The position numbers were made by a program, and so were the translations under genes. The notes beneath the pieces were generated by a model. That model searched no databases. It saw nothing but the letters and a program-made list of their open reading frames with translations, and was not told the DNA's origin. A stretch of DNA of 64,000 nucleotides from the NCBI GenBank assembly GCA_964276145.1, contig CAXYDN010000007.1:62001-126000 (forward strand). The letters run 5' to 3'. The DNA is from SCGC-AAA076-P13 sp964276145. Lineage in GTDB: Bacteria > Pseudomonadota > Gammaproteobacteria > Magnimaribacterales > D2472. Positions 1 through 10,385 of the stretch are shown piece by piece (positions within the stretch are counted from its first letter, which is position 1; every line of letters starts with the position of its first letter).

Positions 1-587
1 CAGGCCATAAGGCTTTCCATTTAGGGTTATCAACTTCTGCTCCAAGACCTGGTGTTTCTTTGTGATCGTAAAACTCTAAACCAGCAACAGTATTAAAATC
101 ATTTTCAATAGAAATATAACCGAAAAGAGTTCCCCACAAACCATAACCTCTAACAGGAAGAATAACTTTTTCTATAAAATTATTTTTATCTCTAAGAACA
201 AAAAATTTACCGACATTTTCTCTATTTTTAATAATAGCAATATCCTGAGATGCATCTAAAGATGTTGAGTACTCTGGATTTCTAGTTGCAGCTATCTGAT
301 CATAATCACCCTTATGTTCTTCTAAAAAATCTTCAAGCTCTGTACCTTTTAAAAGTTTTCCAGTATTAAAGTTAATATATTTTGCTTCTAACTGATTAAA
401 TTGTTCTTTGATATCTTTATTGGGATTAAAAATACCTGCAGCTTGAAGAATTTTTGTTCTTTTATCATTTGCTTTATTTTCATTCTGCATATCACGAAGA
501 CTTACTGCTGTTGATGAAACAACTAGATGAACAAACCAAACAAATTACAAAAGCAACTCCTAATGTTTTAACTATTGAATCATTCAT
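1..587 (-). pseudogene. nqrC: Na+-translocating NADH:quinone reductase subunit C (NqrC), 5' part, apparent frameshift
   Basis: NqrC is a membrane-anchored FMN subunit of the Na+-pumping NADH:quinone oxidoreductase. The start ATG at 587 overlaps the nqrB stop (ATGA). The first frame reads MNDSIVKTLGVAF... then VCS, and hits a stop near 492. The frame one base over continues as LVVSSTAVSLRDMQNENK and stays open to the window edge, ending ...GLGAEVDNPKWKALWP, which is the conserved NqrC region. Aligning with family knowledge (VCSxxVSTAAVxLRD) places one extra base close to position 527. The covalent-FMN threonine motif lies beyond the window. The break is either an assembly or sequencing error or a genuine mutation; the intact downstream frame favours error. 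nqrD-F presumably follow outside the window. Confidence 0.85.
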
Positions 588-1810
588 TGTGCTAAAGCCT
601 TTCTTCTATTTATATTTGACATCATTACCATATGATCTATAACAGGCGCTAATAAGTTAGCAAATAATATTGCAAGCATCATACCTTCAGGGAAAGCTGG
701 GTTAATAACTCTAATTAATATAACTGTTATACCAATTATAAACCCATATATGCATCTACCAGTATTGGTTCCAGAGCCTGAAACAGGTTCTGTGGCCATA
801 AAAACAAGGCCGAATGCAAAGCTTCCTATCACAGCATGCCAGTACCAAGGAACTTCAAACATTGGATTTGTATCTGAACCTACTATATTTAGCAAACTTG
901 ACATTGCTATCATACCAATGAATGTCCAAAGAACAATTCTCCAGGAGGCAACTTTAGTAGCTAATAAGATTATTAAACCAATACCTATAGCAATTATAGA
1001 TGTTTCTCCAATAGAGCCAGGAATATTTCCTAAAAATGCATCCATCCAGGTGAATTTGTCATAGATACCTGCCATACCATTTTCAGCAGCCACGCCAAGA
1101 GCAGTTGCACCGCTATAACCTTCTGGAACTATATTATTATCAGCCAAGCCAGCGATCCATACTTTATCACCTGATATTTGAGATGGATATGCAAAATAAA
1201 GAAATGCTCTACCAGTTAATGCAGGGTTTAAGAAATTTTTACCTGTACCCCCAAATATTTCCTTACCAATAACTAAACCGAAAGTTATTCCTAATGCAGC
1301 CTGCCATAGAGGAAGATCAGGTGGGCAGCTAAGTGAGAACAAGACTGTTGAAACAAAGGCACCCTCATTGATCTCATGCTTTCTTACAACAGCAAATATA
1401 GTTTCCCAACCAATTCCTACAACAAAAACAGTTATATAAATAGGCATAAAGTAGCATGCGCCAAACCATAATTTTGAGATAAAGCTTGATGAATCATAAC
1501 CAACAAGATTAACTAGTGGGTGGTGCCAATCACCAGTATTTAATTGATTAATTGATTCAAGATATTCAAGTGAGTGTGATCCAAGATTGTACATTCCAAA
1601 AAACATTGCGGGGAATGTAGACAACCAAACAATTACCATAATCTTTTGAATATCAACAGCATCTCTAATATGAACAGGGTTTGATGTTTTTGTTTGTGTA
1701 GAAAAAATAAAATTTTCAACAGCATCAAATAAAGGAAACCATTTGGAATATTTTCCATCACCAATAAAATTTGGTTTTACTGAATTAATGTAGTTTCTTA
1801 ATGCATTCAT
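584..1810 (-). CDS. nqrB: Na+-translocating NADH:quinone reductase subunit B (NqrB)
   Basis: Integral membrane subunit of Nqr, which couples NADH oxidation by ubiquinone to Na+ export. The 408-residue length is normal for the family. It has many membrane segments and the flavinylation motif SGAT at residues 233-236, with Thr236 being the expected covalent FMN attachment residue. Start and stop overlap nqrA and nqrC by ATGA on both sides, so the three genes are translationally coupled in the standard A-B-C order. Unlike its neighbours the frame is intact. Confidence 0.97.
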   Translation of the reverse strand: MNALRNYINSVKPNFIGDGKYSKWFPLFDAVENFIFSTQTKTSNPVHIRDAVDIQKIMVIVWLSTFPAMFFGMYNLGSHSLEYLESINQLNTGDWHHPLVNLVGYDSSSFISKLWFGACYFMPIYITVFVVGIGWETIFAVVRKHEINEGAFVSTVLFSLSCPPDLPLWQAALGITFGLVIGKEIFGGTGKNFLNPALTGRAFLYFAYPSQISGDKVWIAGLADNNIVPEGYSGATALGVAAENGMAGIYDKFTWMDAFLGNIPGSIGETSIIAIGIGLIILLATKVASWRIVLWTFIGMIAMSSLLNIVGSDTNPMFEVPWYWHAVIGSFAFGLVFMATEPVSGSGTNTGRCIYGFIIGITVILIRVINPAFPEGMMLAILFANLLAPVIDHMVMMSNINRRKALAQ

Positions 1811-3124
1811 TGTTCTAAATATAAATTATTTAAATTATTAGCCAGAATCGAACAGTAATCATATTTACTTGGACATATGTATGACGCGAGTGCTAGATCT
1901 TCTGGTGCTAACTCAAGCATTCCAAGATCAACAGCCTGTTCAATATCTCCCACAACTAGAGATTTTAATAATTGTGGAACCAATATATCCATCGGAAGTA
2001 TTTCATCATAAGTTCCAACTGGGACTATCGCCCTATCTCCACCATTTAATGAAGTATTAAATGTGAATTTATTGGGTTTTAGCATTGATGATGAAAATAC
2101 ATTCAAATTAGAGTGCAATTGTGAACCCGGCATAAGCCAATTCAAGAAAATGTTATTAGCCTCGTCTGGTATTACAGATATGATTGAATCATAGAAACCT
2201 AAGTAATTCATAATACCCTCTGAGGAATGTCCATAAATAAGTGATCCAGATACAACCCTAGAGTTATTATCAATTTTTCCAGCAGTTAATTGATCTATAT
2301 TTCCAGATATTCTTGCGTTAATAAGGGAGGGTTTAAATACAGATGGTCCGCCTAATGCAATTAATTTATGGGTTCTTAGAGAATTATTTTTTAATAAATA
2401 ACCCAAAGAGATAATATCTTGATAACTGATAGTCCAAGCAACTCTATTAAGATTAACTGGGTATATTTGACTAATATGAGTACTAGATAAACCAGCGGGA
2501 TGAGGTCCAGATACTTGATGATAATTAATATTTTCAACAATTGTTTCAAGATTACTGTTTTGATAGGTGCAGTGTATAGGACAAGAAAATAATATGTCTA
2601 AAGCCTCTAACCCTTTATTAAAAGCTATCTTTGTCTTGATCTATAATAAAAAAAGGATCTACTGATAAAGGATTGGTATCACAAGCATTTACAAAGACTG
2701 CATCAGGTGCTGAATCTACTTTTGGAGTTCGATTGAAAGGTCTAGTTCTAAAAGCATTCCATAGACCAGAATTAATAAGTAAATTTGTAAGACCTTTTGA
2801 GGTATTTTCATAGTGAAAAGATTCAGCTTCTTCATTTTCAGTTATTTCAATTTCTATAGAAAGGAATTTTCTTTTATCACCTCTGCTAATATCTTTAACA
2901 GTTCCTCCAGCAGGAGAAGTAAAAAAGATACCGGGATTTTTTTTGTCTTCAAATAACTTAGTCCCTCTTTTTACAATATCTCCAACCTTAACCATCATTG
3001 TAGGTTTCATGCCTACAAAATCATTGGCAAGAAGTGAAACAGAGGTTACGTTTGGTGTATCCGAAATAATAGGGTCAGGTGTACCCGAAATTGGCAAATT
3101 GAGACCTTTAGAAGTTTTTATCAC
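1807..3124 (-). pseudogene. nqrA: Na+-translocating NADH:quinone reductase subunit A (NqrA), apparent frameshift
   Basis: NqrA is the cytoplasmic-side subunit of the Nqr complex. The N-terminal part starts at 3124 (MIKTSKGLNLPISGTP) and runs to a stop at 2618 after ...IIDQDKDSF. The next frame continues without a gap as NKGLEALDILFSCPIHC, then VSGPHPAGLSSTHIS and PVNLNRVAWTISYQD, and on to the stop at 1807. These are consecutive conserved NqrA segments, so the gene is complete apart from one extra T in a run of four (positions 2620-2623 on the plus strand). A homopolymer miscall is the simplest explanation. nqrA is the first gene of the nqr operon, and its stop overlaps the nqrB start. Confidence 0.9.
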
Positions 3125-3202
3125 GCGTGCTATACCTGAGTAAATTTATATACATCAAAAACGTGATGATTATAAATCTAAAGCGATATTGATTCTATAG
3201 TT

Positions 3203-4705
3203 TTATGAAATTGGTTTAGGCAATCTTTGCAATGAGATCCCAGCTATTTTTTTTGCTAAATTAATAACTTGCTTTGAATAACCATATTCATTGTCATACC
3301 AGCAATATAATGTAACTCTCTTACCGCTTGTAATAGTTGCTTGTGAATCAATTATTGATGCGAAAGGACTGGAATAAAAATCTGTAGAAACTATCTCAGG
3401 TGAATTTACAAAACCTAATGTCTCTCTGTATTTTGAATGAAAAGCCATTGATTTAAGGTAATTATTTATATCATCTTTATCAACATTAACATTTAGCACT
3501 AAAGATAGAATTGCTAGACTGACATTGGGTGTGGGAACTCTTATAGCATTTCCTGTTAATTTATCAGCTAATTCGGGTATAGCTTTACTAACAGCTTCTA
3601 CAGCACCAGTAGATGTAATAACCATATTTAGCGGTGCTCCACGACCCCTTCTATCACCTTTATGAAAATTATCAATTAAATTTTGATCATTTGTGTATGA
3701 ATGAACCGTTTCAATGTGCCCGCCATCAATTCCATAATGATCATTAATAACTTTTAAGACTGGAACAATTGCATTAGTTGTGCACGATGCAGCAGAAATA
3801 ATTTGATCAGAATCTTCTAAAATATTGTCATTAACACCATAAACAATATTTTTAATATCACCCTTGCCAGGTGCTGTTAAAAGAACTTGTGATGCATTAG
3901 ATTTAATATGTTTTGATAAGGAATCAAAATCTCTCCATACACCAGTGTTATCAATTACAAGAGGAGTTTCAATATCATAGTCACTGTAGTTTACTTCTGC
4001 AGGACTCGAGGCGTAAATAATTTTTACTGGATTGCCATTTATAACAAGTGTAGATTTTTCTTCATCAACTCTAACAGTTCCGTCAAAAGGACCATGAACA
4101 GAGTCTCTAGATAAAAGACTTGCTCTTTTATAAATATCGTCATCCCCGGCTTTTCTTATAACAATCGCTCTAAGTCTGTAATAGTTTCCAGGGCCTGTAT
4201 TCTGAATCATCATCCTAGTAACAAGTCTACCAATTCTACCAAACCCATATAAAACTATGTCTTTTGGCTCAGTAGGACGATCTGAATTAGCATCAATTAC
4301 ATCAGATAATTCATAATCAATATATTTAGGTAGATCGGAGGAATCATTCTTTAAATTACTAAAATTAGGAAATCTTACAGCAAGCTCACCTATATCAATT
4401 TCACAATCAGCCATTGATAGCGTATCCAGATATTGTAATATTGGAAATGTCTCTAATTCACTTAGCTCATTATTATCAGATTGTCGCGCAAATCTATGAG
4501 CTCTCATGATTTCGACAGGTGATTGATTTACAAGTGATTTTCCATAAATAAGGATATTAATGCCATCACGATATAAACTTCCAACAATTGGCACCATTAA
4601 TTCAGCTAAGCCTTCTCTCCACTTCCAATCACCAAAAGAATCTTCTGGCAATATGCGATCTTGTCTTTTGGTAGACTGAAAAGAAACGTCTTTATTATTA
4701 TTCAT
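3203..4705 (-). CDS. gap: glyceraldehyde-3-phosphate dehydrogenase, long form with N-terminal extension
   Basis: NAD(P)-dependent GAPDH of central carbon metabolism. The Rossmann motif GFGRIGR is at residues 154-160 and the catalytic cysteine in SAASCTTNA at about Cys308; a typical C-terminal WYDNEYGYS follows. At 500 residues it is about 150 longer than the classical enzyme, because of an N-terminal extension (residues 1 to about 147) found in one recognised GAPDH subgroup. The function of that extension is not evident from sequence. It lies alone between the nqr operon and the acyl-CoA dehydrogenase pair, with short gaps on both sides. Whether it works in glycolysis or gluconeogenesis cannot be told from the window. 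Confidence 0.95.
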   Translation of the reverse strand: MNNNKDVSFQSTKRQDRILPEDSFGDWKWREGLAELMVPIVGSLYRDGINILIYGKSLVNQSPVEIMRAHRFARQSDNNELSELETFPILQYLDTLSMADCEIDIGELAVRFPNFSNLKNDSSDLPKYIDYELSDVIDANSDRPTEPKDIVLYGFGRIGRLVTRMMIQNTGPGNYYRLRAIVIRKAGDDDIYKRASLLSRDSVHGPFDGTVRVDEEKSTLVINGNPVKIIYASSPAEVNYSDYDIETPLVIDNTGVWRDFDSLSKHIKSNASQVLLTAPGKGDIKNIVYGVNDNILEDSDQIISAASCTTNAIVPVLKVINDHYGIDGGHIETVHSYTNDQNLIDNFHKGDRRGRGAPLNMVITSTGAVEAVSKAIPELADKLTGNAIRVPTPNVSLAILSLVLNVNVDKDDINNYLKSMAFHSKYRETLGFVNSPEIVSTDFYSSPFASIIDSQATITSGKRVTLYCWYDNEYGYSKQVINLAKKIAGISLQRLPKPIS

Positions 4706-4769
4706 AATTAATGTAAAAAATTTACAGTACTAAATTATTTTAATAGATAAAGGTCTAAATAAAAATCAT

Positions 4770-5864
4770 TTATTTAGAAAAAGCTTTTAAATGAAAATCA
4801 GCATTTCCAAACATAGCATCAACTGCAACCATTTTCTTGAGATAATGGCCAATCATCATTTCTTCACTAACACCCATTCCACCGTGCAGTTGAACAGCAT
4901 TTTGTGCAGAAAGTTTACCAAATTTGCCAACGTGGGCTTTTAGAGCTGAAACATGTTTAAATTTATCATCAGAATTTGAATCTACTTCCAACATAGCTTT
5001 GTATAAAAGTGATTTAGCTAATTCACTATCAATAAACATATCAACCATTCTATGTTGCAAGACTTGGAAGTTTGATATCGGTTGATCAAACTGCTCACGC
5101 TCTTTAGTGTATTGAACTGTCTTGAGATAACACGATGACATACAACCAACAGCCTCTGCACTAACACATAAAGTTGCTAGATTTATAGCTTCAACTAGTA
5201 AATTCTCAGCCTCATCACCTGTAGCAATAATATTAGAATCATCAATTGAAACGTTTTCAAAAATGTATTCTGCACAAGTCTGCTCGTCAATAGTTCTGAA
5301 AGAATTAAAAGAAACGCCATCAGCATCTTGATCCACAAGCACTAATGATAAAGAATTATTTTTAATGCAAGATACAATTATCTTAGAAGCATTTTTGCCA
5401 TTTAAAACCAATGACTTTGTTCCATTAAGCTTATTGTTATCTGATAGATTTGTATTGGGGTGTAAATATTCATATGAATTTGCTGGTTCAGCAAAAGCTA
5501 ATGATACATGCATTGAACCTGAGCATATGCCCTCAATTAATTCTGATTTGTTCGTAAAATTTGATTTATCAAGAACTGTACCTGCCAATACTACATTAGC
5601 TAAATAAGGTTCTATAACTAGAGATTTTCCAAATTCTTCAAATAATACTGAGAGTTCAATTGGGCCAAAACCAAAACCGCCTGATTCTTCAGAAAAAGGC
5701 ATTGACAGCCAGCCTTGTTCAGCAAATAAAGACCATGCTTTATCATCAAAGTCTTTATCTGATTTGACTACATCTTCTCTCTTATAAAAATCATATTCCG
5801 TTTCACAAAATTTTTGAATCTGTTCTCTGAGCATTACCTGCTCTTCTGTATAACTTAAGTTCAT
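4770..5864 (-). CDS. acyl-CoA dehydrogenase, small subunit type (PimD-like)
   Basis: FAD-dependent acyl-CoA dehydrogenase fold of 364 residues. The N-terminal helical domain contains SEESGGFGFGPIE, and the C-terminal domain has KEREQFDQPISNFQVLQHR and LHGGMGVSEEM. The pattern and length resemble the small subunit of pimeloyl-CoA-dehydrogenase-type heteromeric enzymes. The start lies 3 nt after the stop of the partner acyl-CoA dehydrogenase, so the two are surely co-transcribed. Such pairs act on bulky or dicarboxylic acyl-CoAs, including steroid side chains, in other bacteria. The actual substrate is unknown here. Confidence 0.88.
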   Translation of the reverse strand: MNLSYTEEQVMLREQIQKFCETEYDFYKREDVVKSDKDFDDKAWSLFAEQGWLSMPFSEESGGFGFGPIELSVLFEEFGKSLVIEPYLANVVLAGTVLDKSNFTNKSELIEGICSGSMHVSLAFAEPANSYEYLHPNTNLSDNNKLNGTKSLVLNGKNASKIIVSCIKNNSLSLVLVDQDADGVSFNSFRTIDEQTCAEYIFENVSIDDSNIIATGDEAENLLVEAINLATLCVSAEAVGCMSSCYLKTVQYTKEREQFDQPISNFQVLQHRMVDMFIDSELAKSLLYKAMLEVDSNSDDKFKHVSALKAHVGKFGKLSAQNAVQLHGGMGVSEEMMIGHYLKKMVAVDAMFGNADFHLKAFSK

Positions 5865-5867
5865 TTC

Positions 5868-7037
5868 TTATACTCCTAATACAAACTTAGAAATAATATT
5901 TTTTTGAATTTCATTACTTCCACCATATATAGATGTTTTTCTGAAATTTAAAAATCTTTCTAGCGATACAGCAGCATGTTCTGGTCCAGATGGCTTGTCA
6001 TTCGATCCATAACCACCAGCTCCAGGGTACATTAATGCATATTCCCCAGCAGCTTCTACATAAATCTCAGTAAGACCTTGTTGAATTTCAGTACCTTTAA
6101 TTTTTAATATTGAAGATTCTGCCCCGGGATGACCGCCATTTTCTAACTCTGACAAAAGTCTTAACTCTGTCATTTCTAATGCTGAAATAGCAATTTCCAC
6201 CTCAGCAACTTTTTTATCTAAATCTGAGTTATCTAACTTTGAAACAACTTCTTTTAGTCCATTAAGTGCTCTCATTGATGCGCCAACAGCAGCTATTCCA
6301 AATCTTTCGTGAGCAAGCAAGAATTTTGCATAAGTCCAGCCTTTGCCTTCTTCACCAACTAAATTTTCAACAGGAACTTTCACATCTGTAAAAAATACAG
6401 AATTGACTTCATGATCTCCATCAATAGTGATAATAGGTTTTACTTCTATGCCTGGTGTTTTCATATCCACTAGAAGAAATGATATTCCTTCTTGTTTTTT
6501 GCCTGTTGATTCTGTTCTAACTAATAAAAAGATCCAATCTGCATTCTGAGCCAATGTCGTCCAAGTTTTAGATCCATTAACTACATAATGATCGCCATCT
6601 TTAACAGCCTTGGTTTTAAGAGAAGCTAAATCTGAACCAGAACCAGGCTCTGAATAACCCTGACACCACCATGTGTTAAAATCTAATATGTCAGGTAAAA
6701 ATCTTTTCTTTTGTTCGTCGTTACCAAACGTATATATAACTGGAGCAACCATGCTAACACCAAATGCTAAAAGTGGTGGGCAGCCTGCTAAACCAAATTC
6801 TTTATTAAATAAATATAACTGAGTAGCAGTCCAACCTGTTCCGCCATACTCTACTGGCCAGTTATAACCCATCCAACCTTTTGCAGATAGAGCTTTATGA
6901 TAATCAACCATATCTTGTCTGGTTAAATGCTCACCTTTATCCATTTTATTTTTTACGTGTTTTGGATAGTCATTAGCTAACCAATCTCTTAACTCATCTC
7001 TAAAAGCGAGATCTTCTTTTGAAAAATTAATGTCCAT
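5868..7037 (-). CDS. acyl-CoA dehydrogenase, large subunit type (PimC-like)
   Basis: Acyl-CoA dehydrogenase of 389 residues, first gene of a two-gene operon. Conserved stretches are WPVEYGGTGWT, WWCQGYSEPGSGSDLASL, NGSKTWTTLAQNADWIF and the C-terminal IYGGSNEIQKNII. This sequence style matches the large subunit of pimeloyl-CoA-dehydrogenase-like enzymes. It probably forms a heteromer with the product of the adjacent gene at 4770-5864. It is divergent from mfd, with about 75 nt of shared upstream DNA. The reaction is alpha,beta-desaturation of an acyl-CoA with transfer of electrons to ETF; the substrate is not deducible. Confidence 0.9.
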   Translation of the reverse strand: MDINFSKEDLAFRDELRDWLANDYPKHVKNKMDKGEHLTRQDMVDYHKALSAKGWMGYNWPVEYGGTGWTATQLYLFNKEFGLAGCPPLLAFGVSMVAPVIYTFGNDEQKKRFLPDILDFNTWWCQGYSEPGSGSDLASLKTKAVKDGDHYVVNGSKTWTTLAQNADWIFLLVRTESTGKKQEGISFLLVDMKTPGIEVKPIITIDGDHEVNSVFFTDVKVPVENLVGEEGKGWTYAKFLLAHERFGIAAVGASMRALNGLKEVVSKLDNSDLDKKVAEVEIAISALEMTELRLLSELENGGHPGAESSILKIKGTEIQQGLTEIYVEAAGEYALMYPGAGGYGSNDKPSGPEHAAVSLERFLNFRKTSIYGGSNEIQKNIISKFVLGV

Positions 7038-7112
7038 AATTACCTATATTATTTTTGAATTGATAGAATACGCACAACATTATACAAGTAATTGTAAAAA
7101 ATTTACCATCAA

Positions 7113-10100
7113 ATGAATAAAATTATTGACCATAGACATGCACATCAATTGAGTGATTTATATCACAAATCTGATCGTTCTTTATGCGTTCTAGTAAAAG
7201 ATAGTAAAGAAGCTAAATTATTAGAAAATGAGTTGGCCCTTTATATTGATAAAATCAAATATTTTCCAGAAAATGAAATTCTTCCATACGATCATTTTTC
7301 AATACCTGAAAATATTCTAAAAGAACGTTTCCAAATTTTTAATTCTTTAAACGAAGAAAAAGAAATAGTAATAACTACTATAAAGAGTTTATTTGAGCTA
7401 TTCCCAACATTAGACTTATACAAATCTAGAGAGGTTTTTCAGATTCAAGATAAACTCTCACTAGAAAGTTTAGAAGAAATTTTAATATCATTAAATTATG
7501 AAAAAACGAATAAAATTGAATCACTGAATCAATATGCCATTCGAGGTGGAATTATTGATATCTTTACTCCAATTTATAAAAATCCATTAAGGATTGAAAT
7601 CTTTGATGACTTAATAGAATCTATTAGATTTTTTGATATAGAAACACAATTATCAATTGATAAAATCCAAAATTTTAAACTAACCAAAAGTTCACTGTAT
7701 GGCTTTGATGAGCATAATCTTAAAGTGTTTAAGGATAATTGGAGAAATTATTTTCAAAATAATGATGAAAGACATTGTGAGATATTCCAAAAATTAAATA
7801 ATAATGAAATAGCGGAAGGCTCAGATATTTATTTACCACTATTCTTTAATAAAACATCTTCATTTATTGATTTATTTTCAAGATATGAATTTTTTCTATT
7901 AGAAAATCTAGATGATGAGATTTCTTTATATGATTCCTATGTACATCAAAGATATGAAGATGAAAATATAGATGCTAGCAGGCCCTTAATAAAGCCTAGA
8001 GATTCCTTTATTAATAAAGATATTATTAAATCTTTTTGTTCAAAAGATAAAATTATTAAAGAAGTTAATAACTATAATAATCCAAAGTTTGATGACTTTA
8101 ATTCATTATTAAATTTGATTGATAGCGGAAAAATCATCAATCAAAAAATAATTCTAATAACTTCAATTCAAAGTGAATACGAACTTCTTATAAAGAGATT
8201 TTCACCAAATATAAATGAAATTTTAGATATAAAAGATGCTAATAATTCTATAAATTTAATGCTATCAAACATAGTAAGACCTATAGATCTTATGGACACC
8301 TTGGTTTGTCACAAAGAATATTATGAAAATGTGAACATGTTATTTTCTAACGAAAATGATACTAATTCATCTGTTATGCATAAGGATGTTCTTTTCAAAG
8401 AAGGCGATTATGTTATTCATGAAAACTATGGTTTAGGTTTGTACTCAGGATTAGAAATAGTATCCACGAATAATATTTCAAATGAATATATGAAAATTAT
8501 ATATTCCTCTAATGAGGCTTTATATGTACCTCTAAGGAGCGTTGAATTAATTTCAAAATATCATAAAAATGATTTAATGAGTGATGTTATCCTGGACTCT
8601 TTATCATCTAATAAATGGTCAAAAAACAAAATTAAAGCACAACAAAGAGCATATGATCATGCTGCTGAGATTTTAGATATTGAATCAAGAAGACAAGCCT
8701 CAACTGCTTCATTGCTTAGGGTGGATGATGATGAATTTATAAGATTTAATAGTCTGTTTCCTTTCACTGAAACACCAGATCAATTAGAGGCAATAGAATC
8801 AATTAGAAAAGATTTGGCATTAATTAAGCCAATGAATAGAGTTTTGTGTGGTGATGTTGGATTTGGAAAAACTGAAGTTGCAATGAGGTCAGCATTTATA
8901 TCTATATCATCAGGTAAACAGGTCATAATACTATGTCCCAGCACAGTCTTAAGTGAACAGCACTACGAATCCTTTTTAGAAAGATTTAAGTCTCTTGCGG
9001 TTAATACAAAAATTATTAACAGGCATGTAAATAGAAAAAATAAAGATGATATCGTAAATGATTTCAATCAAGGGAATGTAGATATTTTAATAGGTACTCA
9101 TGCTCTTTTTACATCTGGTATTAATTTTTCAAATACAGGTCTCTTGGTTGTTGATGAAGAGCATAAGTTTGGAATCAAACAAAAGGATATAATTAAAAGC
9201 AAGCAAGAAAATATTCACATCCTTTACCTCTCTGCCACTCCTATTCCTAGAACTATGAATTTTATATTTTCAGGTTTGAAGGAGTTTTCTTTTTTGCACA
9301 CACCACCAACAAATAGAATAAGTATTAAATCTTTCCTAAAAGTAGAAAATTTACAACTTTTTAAAGAGGCGATTTCGAGAGAAGTATCAAGAGGTGGTCA
9401 ATGTTTTATTGTTCAAAATGATATCTCAAAAATGGAATTTTTAAAAAGGAGTATCTCATCGATCCTGCCAGAAATAACAATCGATATAGCCCATGGGAAA
9501 CTAAATAAAAATGATATCTCTAAAGTAATGAGGGATTTCGACACTGGTATTTTAGATGTGCTAATTTGTACAACAATAGTTGAGATGGGCTTAGATATCC
9601 CGAATGCTAATACTATCTTAATAATAGATGCTCAAAATTTTGGCTTATCTCAACTTCATCAGTTAAGAGGCAGAGTTGGAAGATCCGTTAAACAAGGTTA
9701 TTGTTATTTTTTAATACCAATACCAGATTTATCTAAAATTGCTAAAAATAGATTAGATTCAATAATTAGGCTGTCAGATCTTGGCTCAGGGTTTTTTATA
9801 GCTCAAGAGGATTTAGAGATTAGAGGTGGTGGAGAAATGCTAGGTGATAAGCAAAGTGGACATATAAATAGTGTCGGGATAAATCTATATCTATCAATGT
9901 TAAAAAGTGCTCTTAATAAATTTAAGAATAATGATGAAAAAGAACTGATTCAAACTGAGATTAATTTTTATGACTCCTCTTATATAAATGACGATTATTT
10001 GCCATCGCCTCTCGAGAGGCTAAAAATATATAAATCCTTAAATAAGGCTTCCAGCATTTATGAGATAGACCAAATAAAAAATGATTTAATAGACAGATGC

Positions 10101-10385
10101 GGCGCTCTTACTGATGAAATTAAAAATCTTATCAACGACACAAAATTAGCAATAATTATACAAAGCTCAGGAATTATAAAAATTAACTCAAATGCATATA
10201 AAACATCATTTCTTTTATCTGCAAAAATAGATAAAGGTGTTTTCGATAACATATTGACACTGATTACAAAGGAGCCCAATATTTATAGCATTAATAATGA
10301 AAATAAACTTATCATTAATTTAGAAGAGCCAAGTGCTTCTTCAAGAAGAAATAAGATAGCAAATTTAGTAAATGACATTTTATAA
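7113..10385 (+). CDS. mfd: transcription-repair coupling factor Mfd
   Basis: ATP-dependent translocase that removes RNA polymerase stalled at lesions and recruits UvrA. The order of domains is a UvrB-homology region (residues ~1-180, including YAIRGGIIDIFTP), the RNA-polymerase-interacting CarD-like domain (~430-500, GDYVIHENYGLGLYSG), then the superfamily 2 helicase core. The helicase has Walker A GDVGFGKTE, the DEEH box in VVDEEHKFG, SATPIPRT and LHQLRGRVGRS. A C-terminal TRCF domain follows. At 1090 residues it is slightly shorter than the E. coli protein but complete. Its end overlaps csiV by 14 nt. Confidence 0.98.
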   Translation: MNKIIDHRHAHQLSDLYHKSDRSLCVLVKDSKEAKLLENELALYIDKIKYFPENEILPYDHFSIPENILKERFQIFNSLNEEKEIVITTIKSLFELFPTLDLYKSREVFQIQDKLSLESLEEILISLNYEKTNKIESLNQYAIRGGIIDIFTPIYKNPLRIEIFDDLIESIRFFDIETQLSIDKIQNFKLTKSSLYGFDEHNLKVFKDNWRNYFQNNDERHCEIFQKLNNNEIAEGSDIYLPLFFNKTSSFIDLFSRYEFFLLENLDDEISLYDSYVHQRYEDENIDASRPLIKPRDSFINKDIIKSFCSKDKIIKEVNNYNNPKFDDFNSLLNLIDSGKIINQKIILITSIQSEYELLIKRFSPNINEILDIKDANNSINLMLSNIVRPIDLMDTLVCHKEYYENVNMLFSNENDTNSSVMHKDVLFKEGDYVIHENYGLGLYSGLEIVSTNNISNEYMKIIYSSNEALYVPLRSVELISKYHKNDLMSDVILDSLSSNKWSKNKIKAQQRAYDHAAEILDIESRRQASTASLLRVDDDEFIRFNSLFPFTETPDQLEAIESIRKDLALIKPMNRVLCGDVGFGKTEVAMRSAFISISSGKQVIILCPSTVLSEQHYESFLERFKSLAVNTKIINRHVNRKNKDDIVNDFNQGNVDILIGTHALFTSGINFSNTGLLVVDEEHKFGIKQKDIIKSKQENIHILYLSATPIPRTMNFIFSGLKEFSFLHTPPTNRISIKSFLKVENLQLFKEAISREVSRGGQCFIVQNDISKMEFLKRSISSILPEITIDIAHGKLNKNDISKVMRDFDTGILDVLICTTIVEMGLDIPNANTILIIDAQNFGLSQLHQLRGRVGRSVKQGYCYFLIPIPDLSKIAKNRLDSIIRLSDLGSGFFIAQEDLEIRGGGEMLGDKQSGHINSVGINLYLSMLKSALNKFKNNDEKELIQTEINFYDSSYINDDYLPSPLERLKIYKSLNKASSIYEIDQIKNDLIDRCGALTDEIKNLINDTKLAIIIQSSGIIKINSNAYKTSFLLSAKIDKGVFDNILTLITKEPNIYSINNENKLIINLEEPSASSRRNKIANLVNDIL

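Noticed and set aside
7060..7086. TTGATA...TATACA as the mfd promoter
   Set aside because: Spacer is only 15 bases and the match is ordinary for AT-rich DNA.
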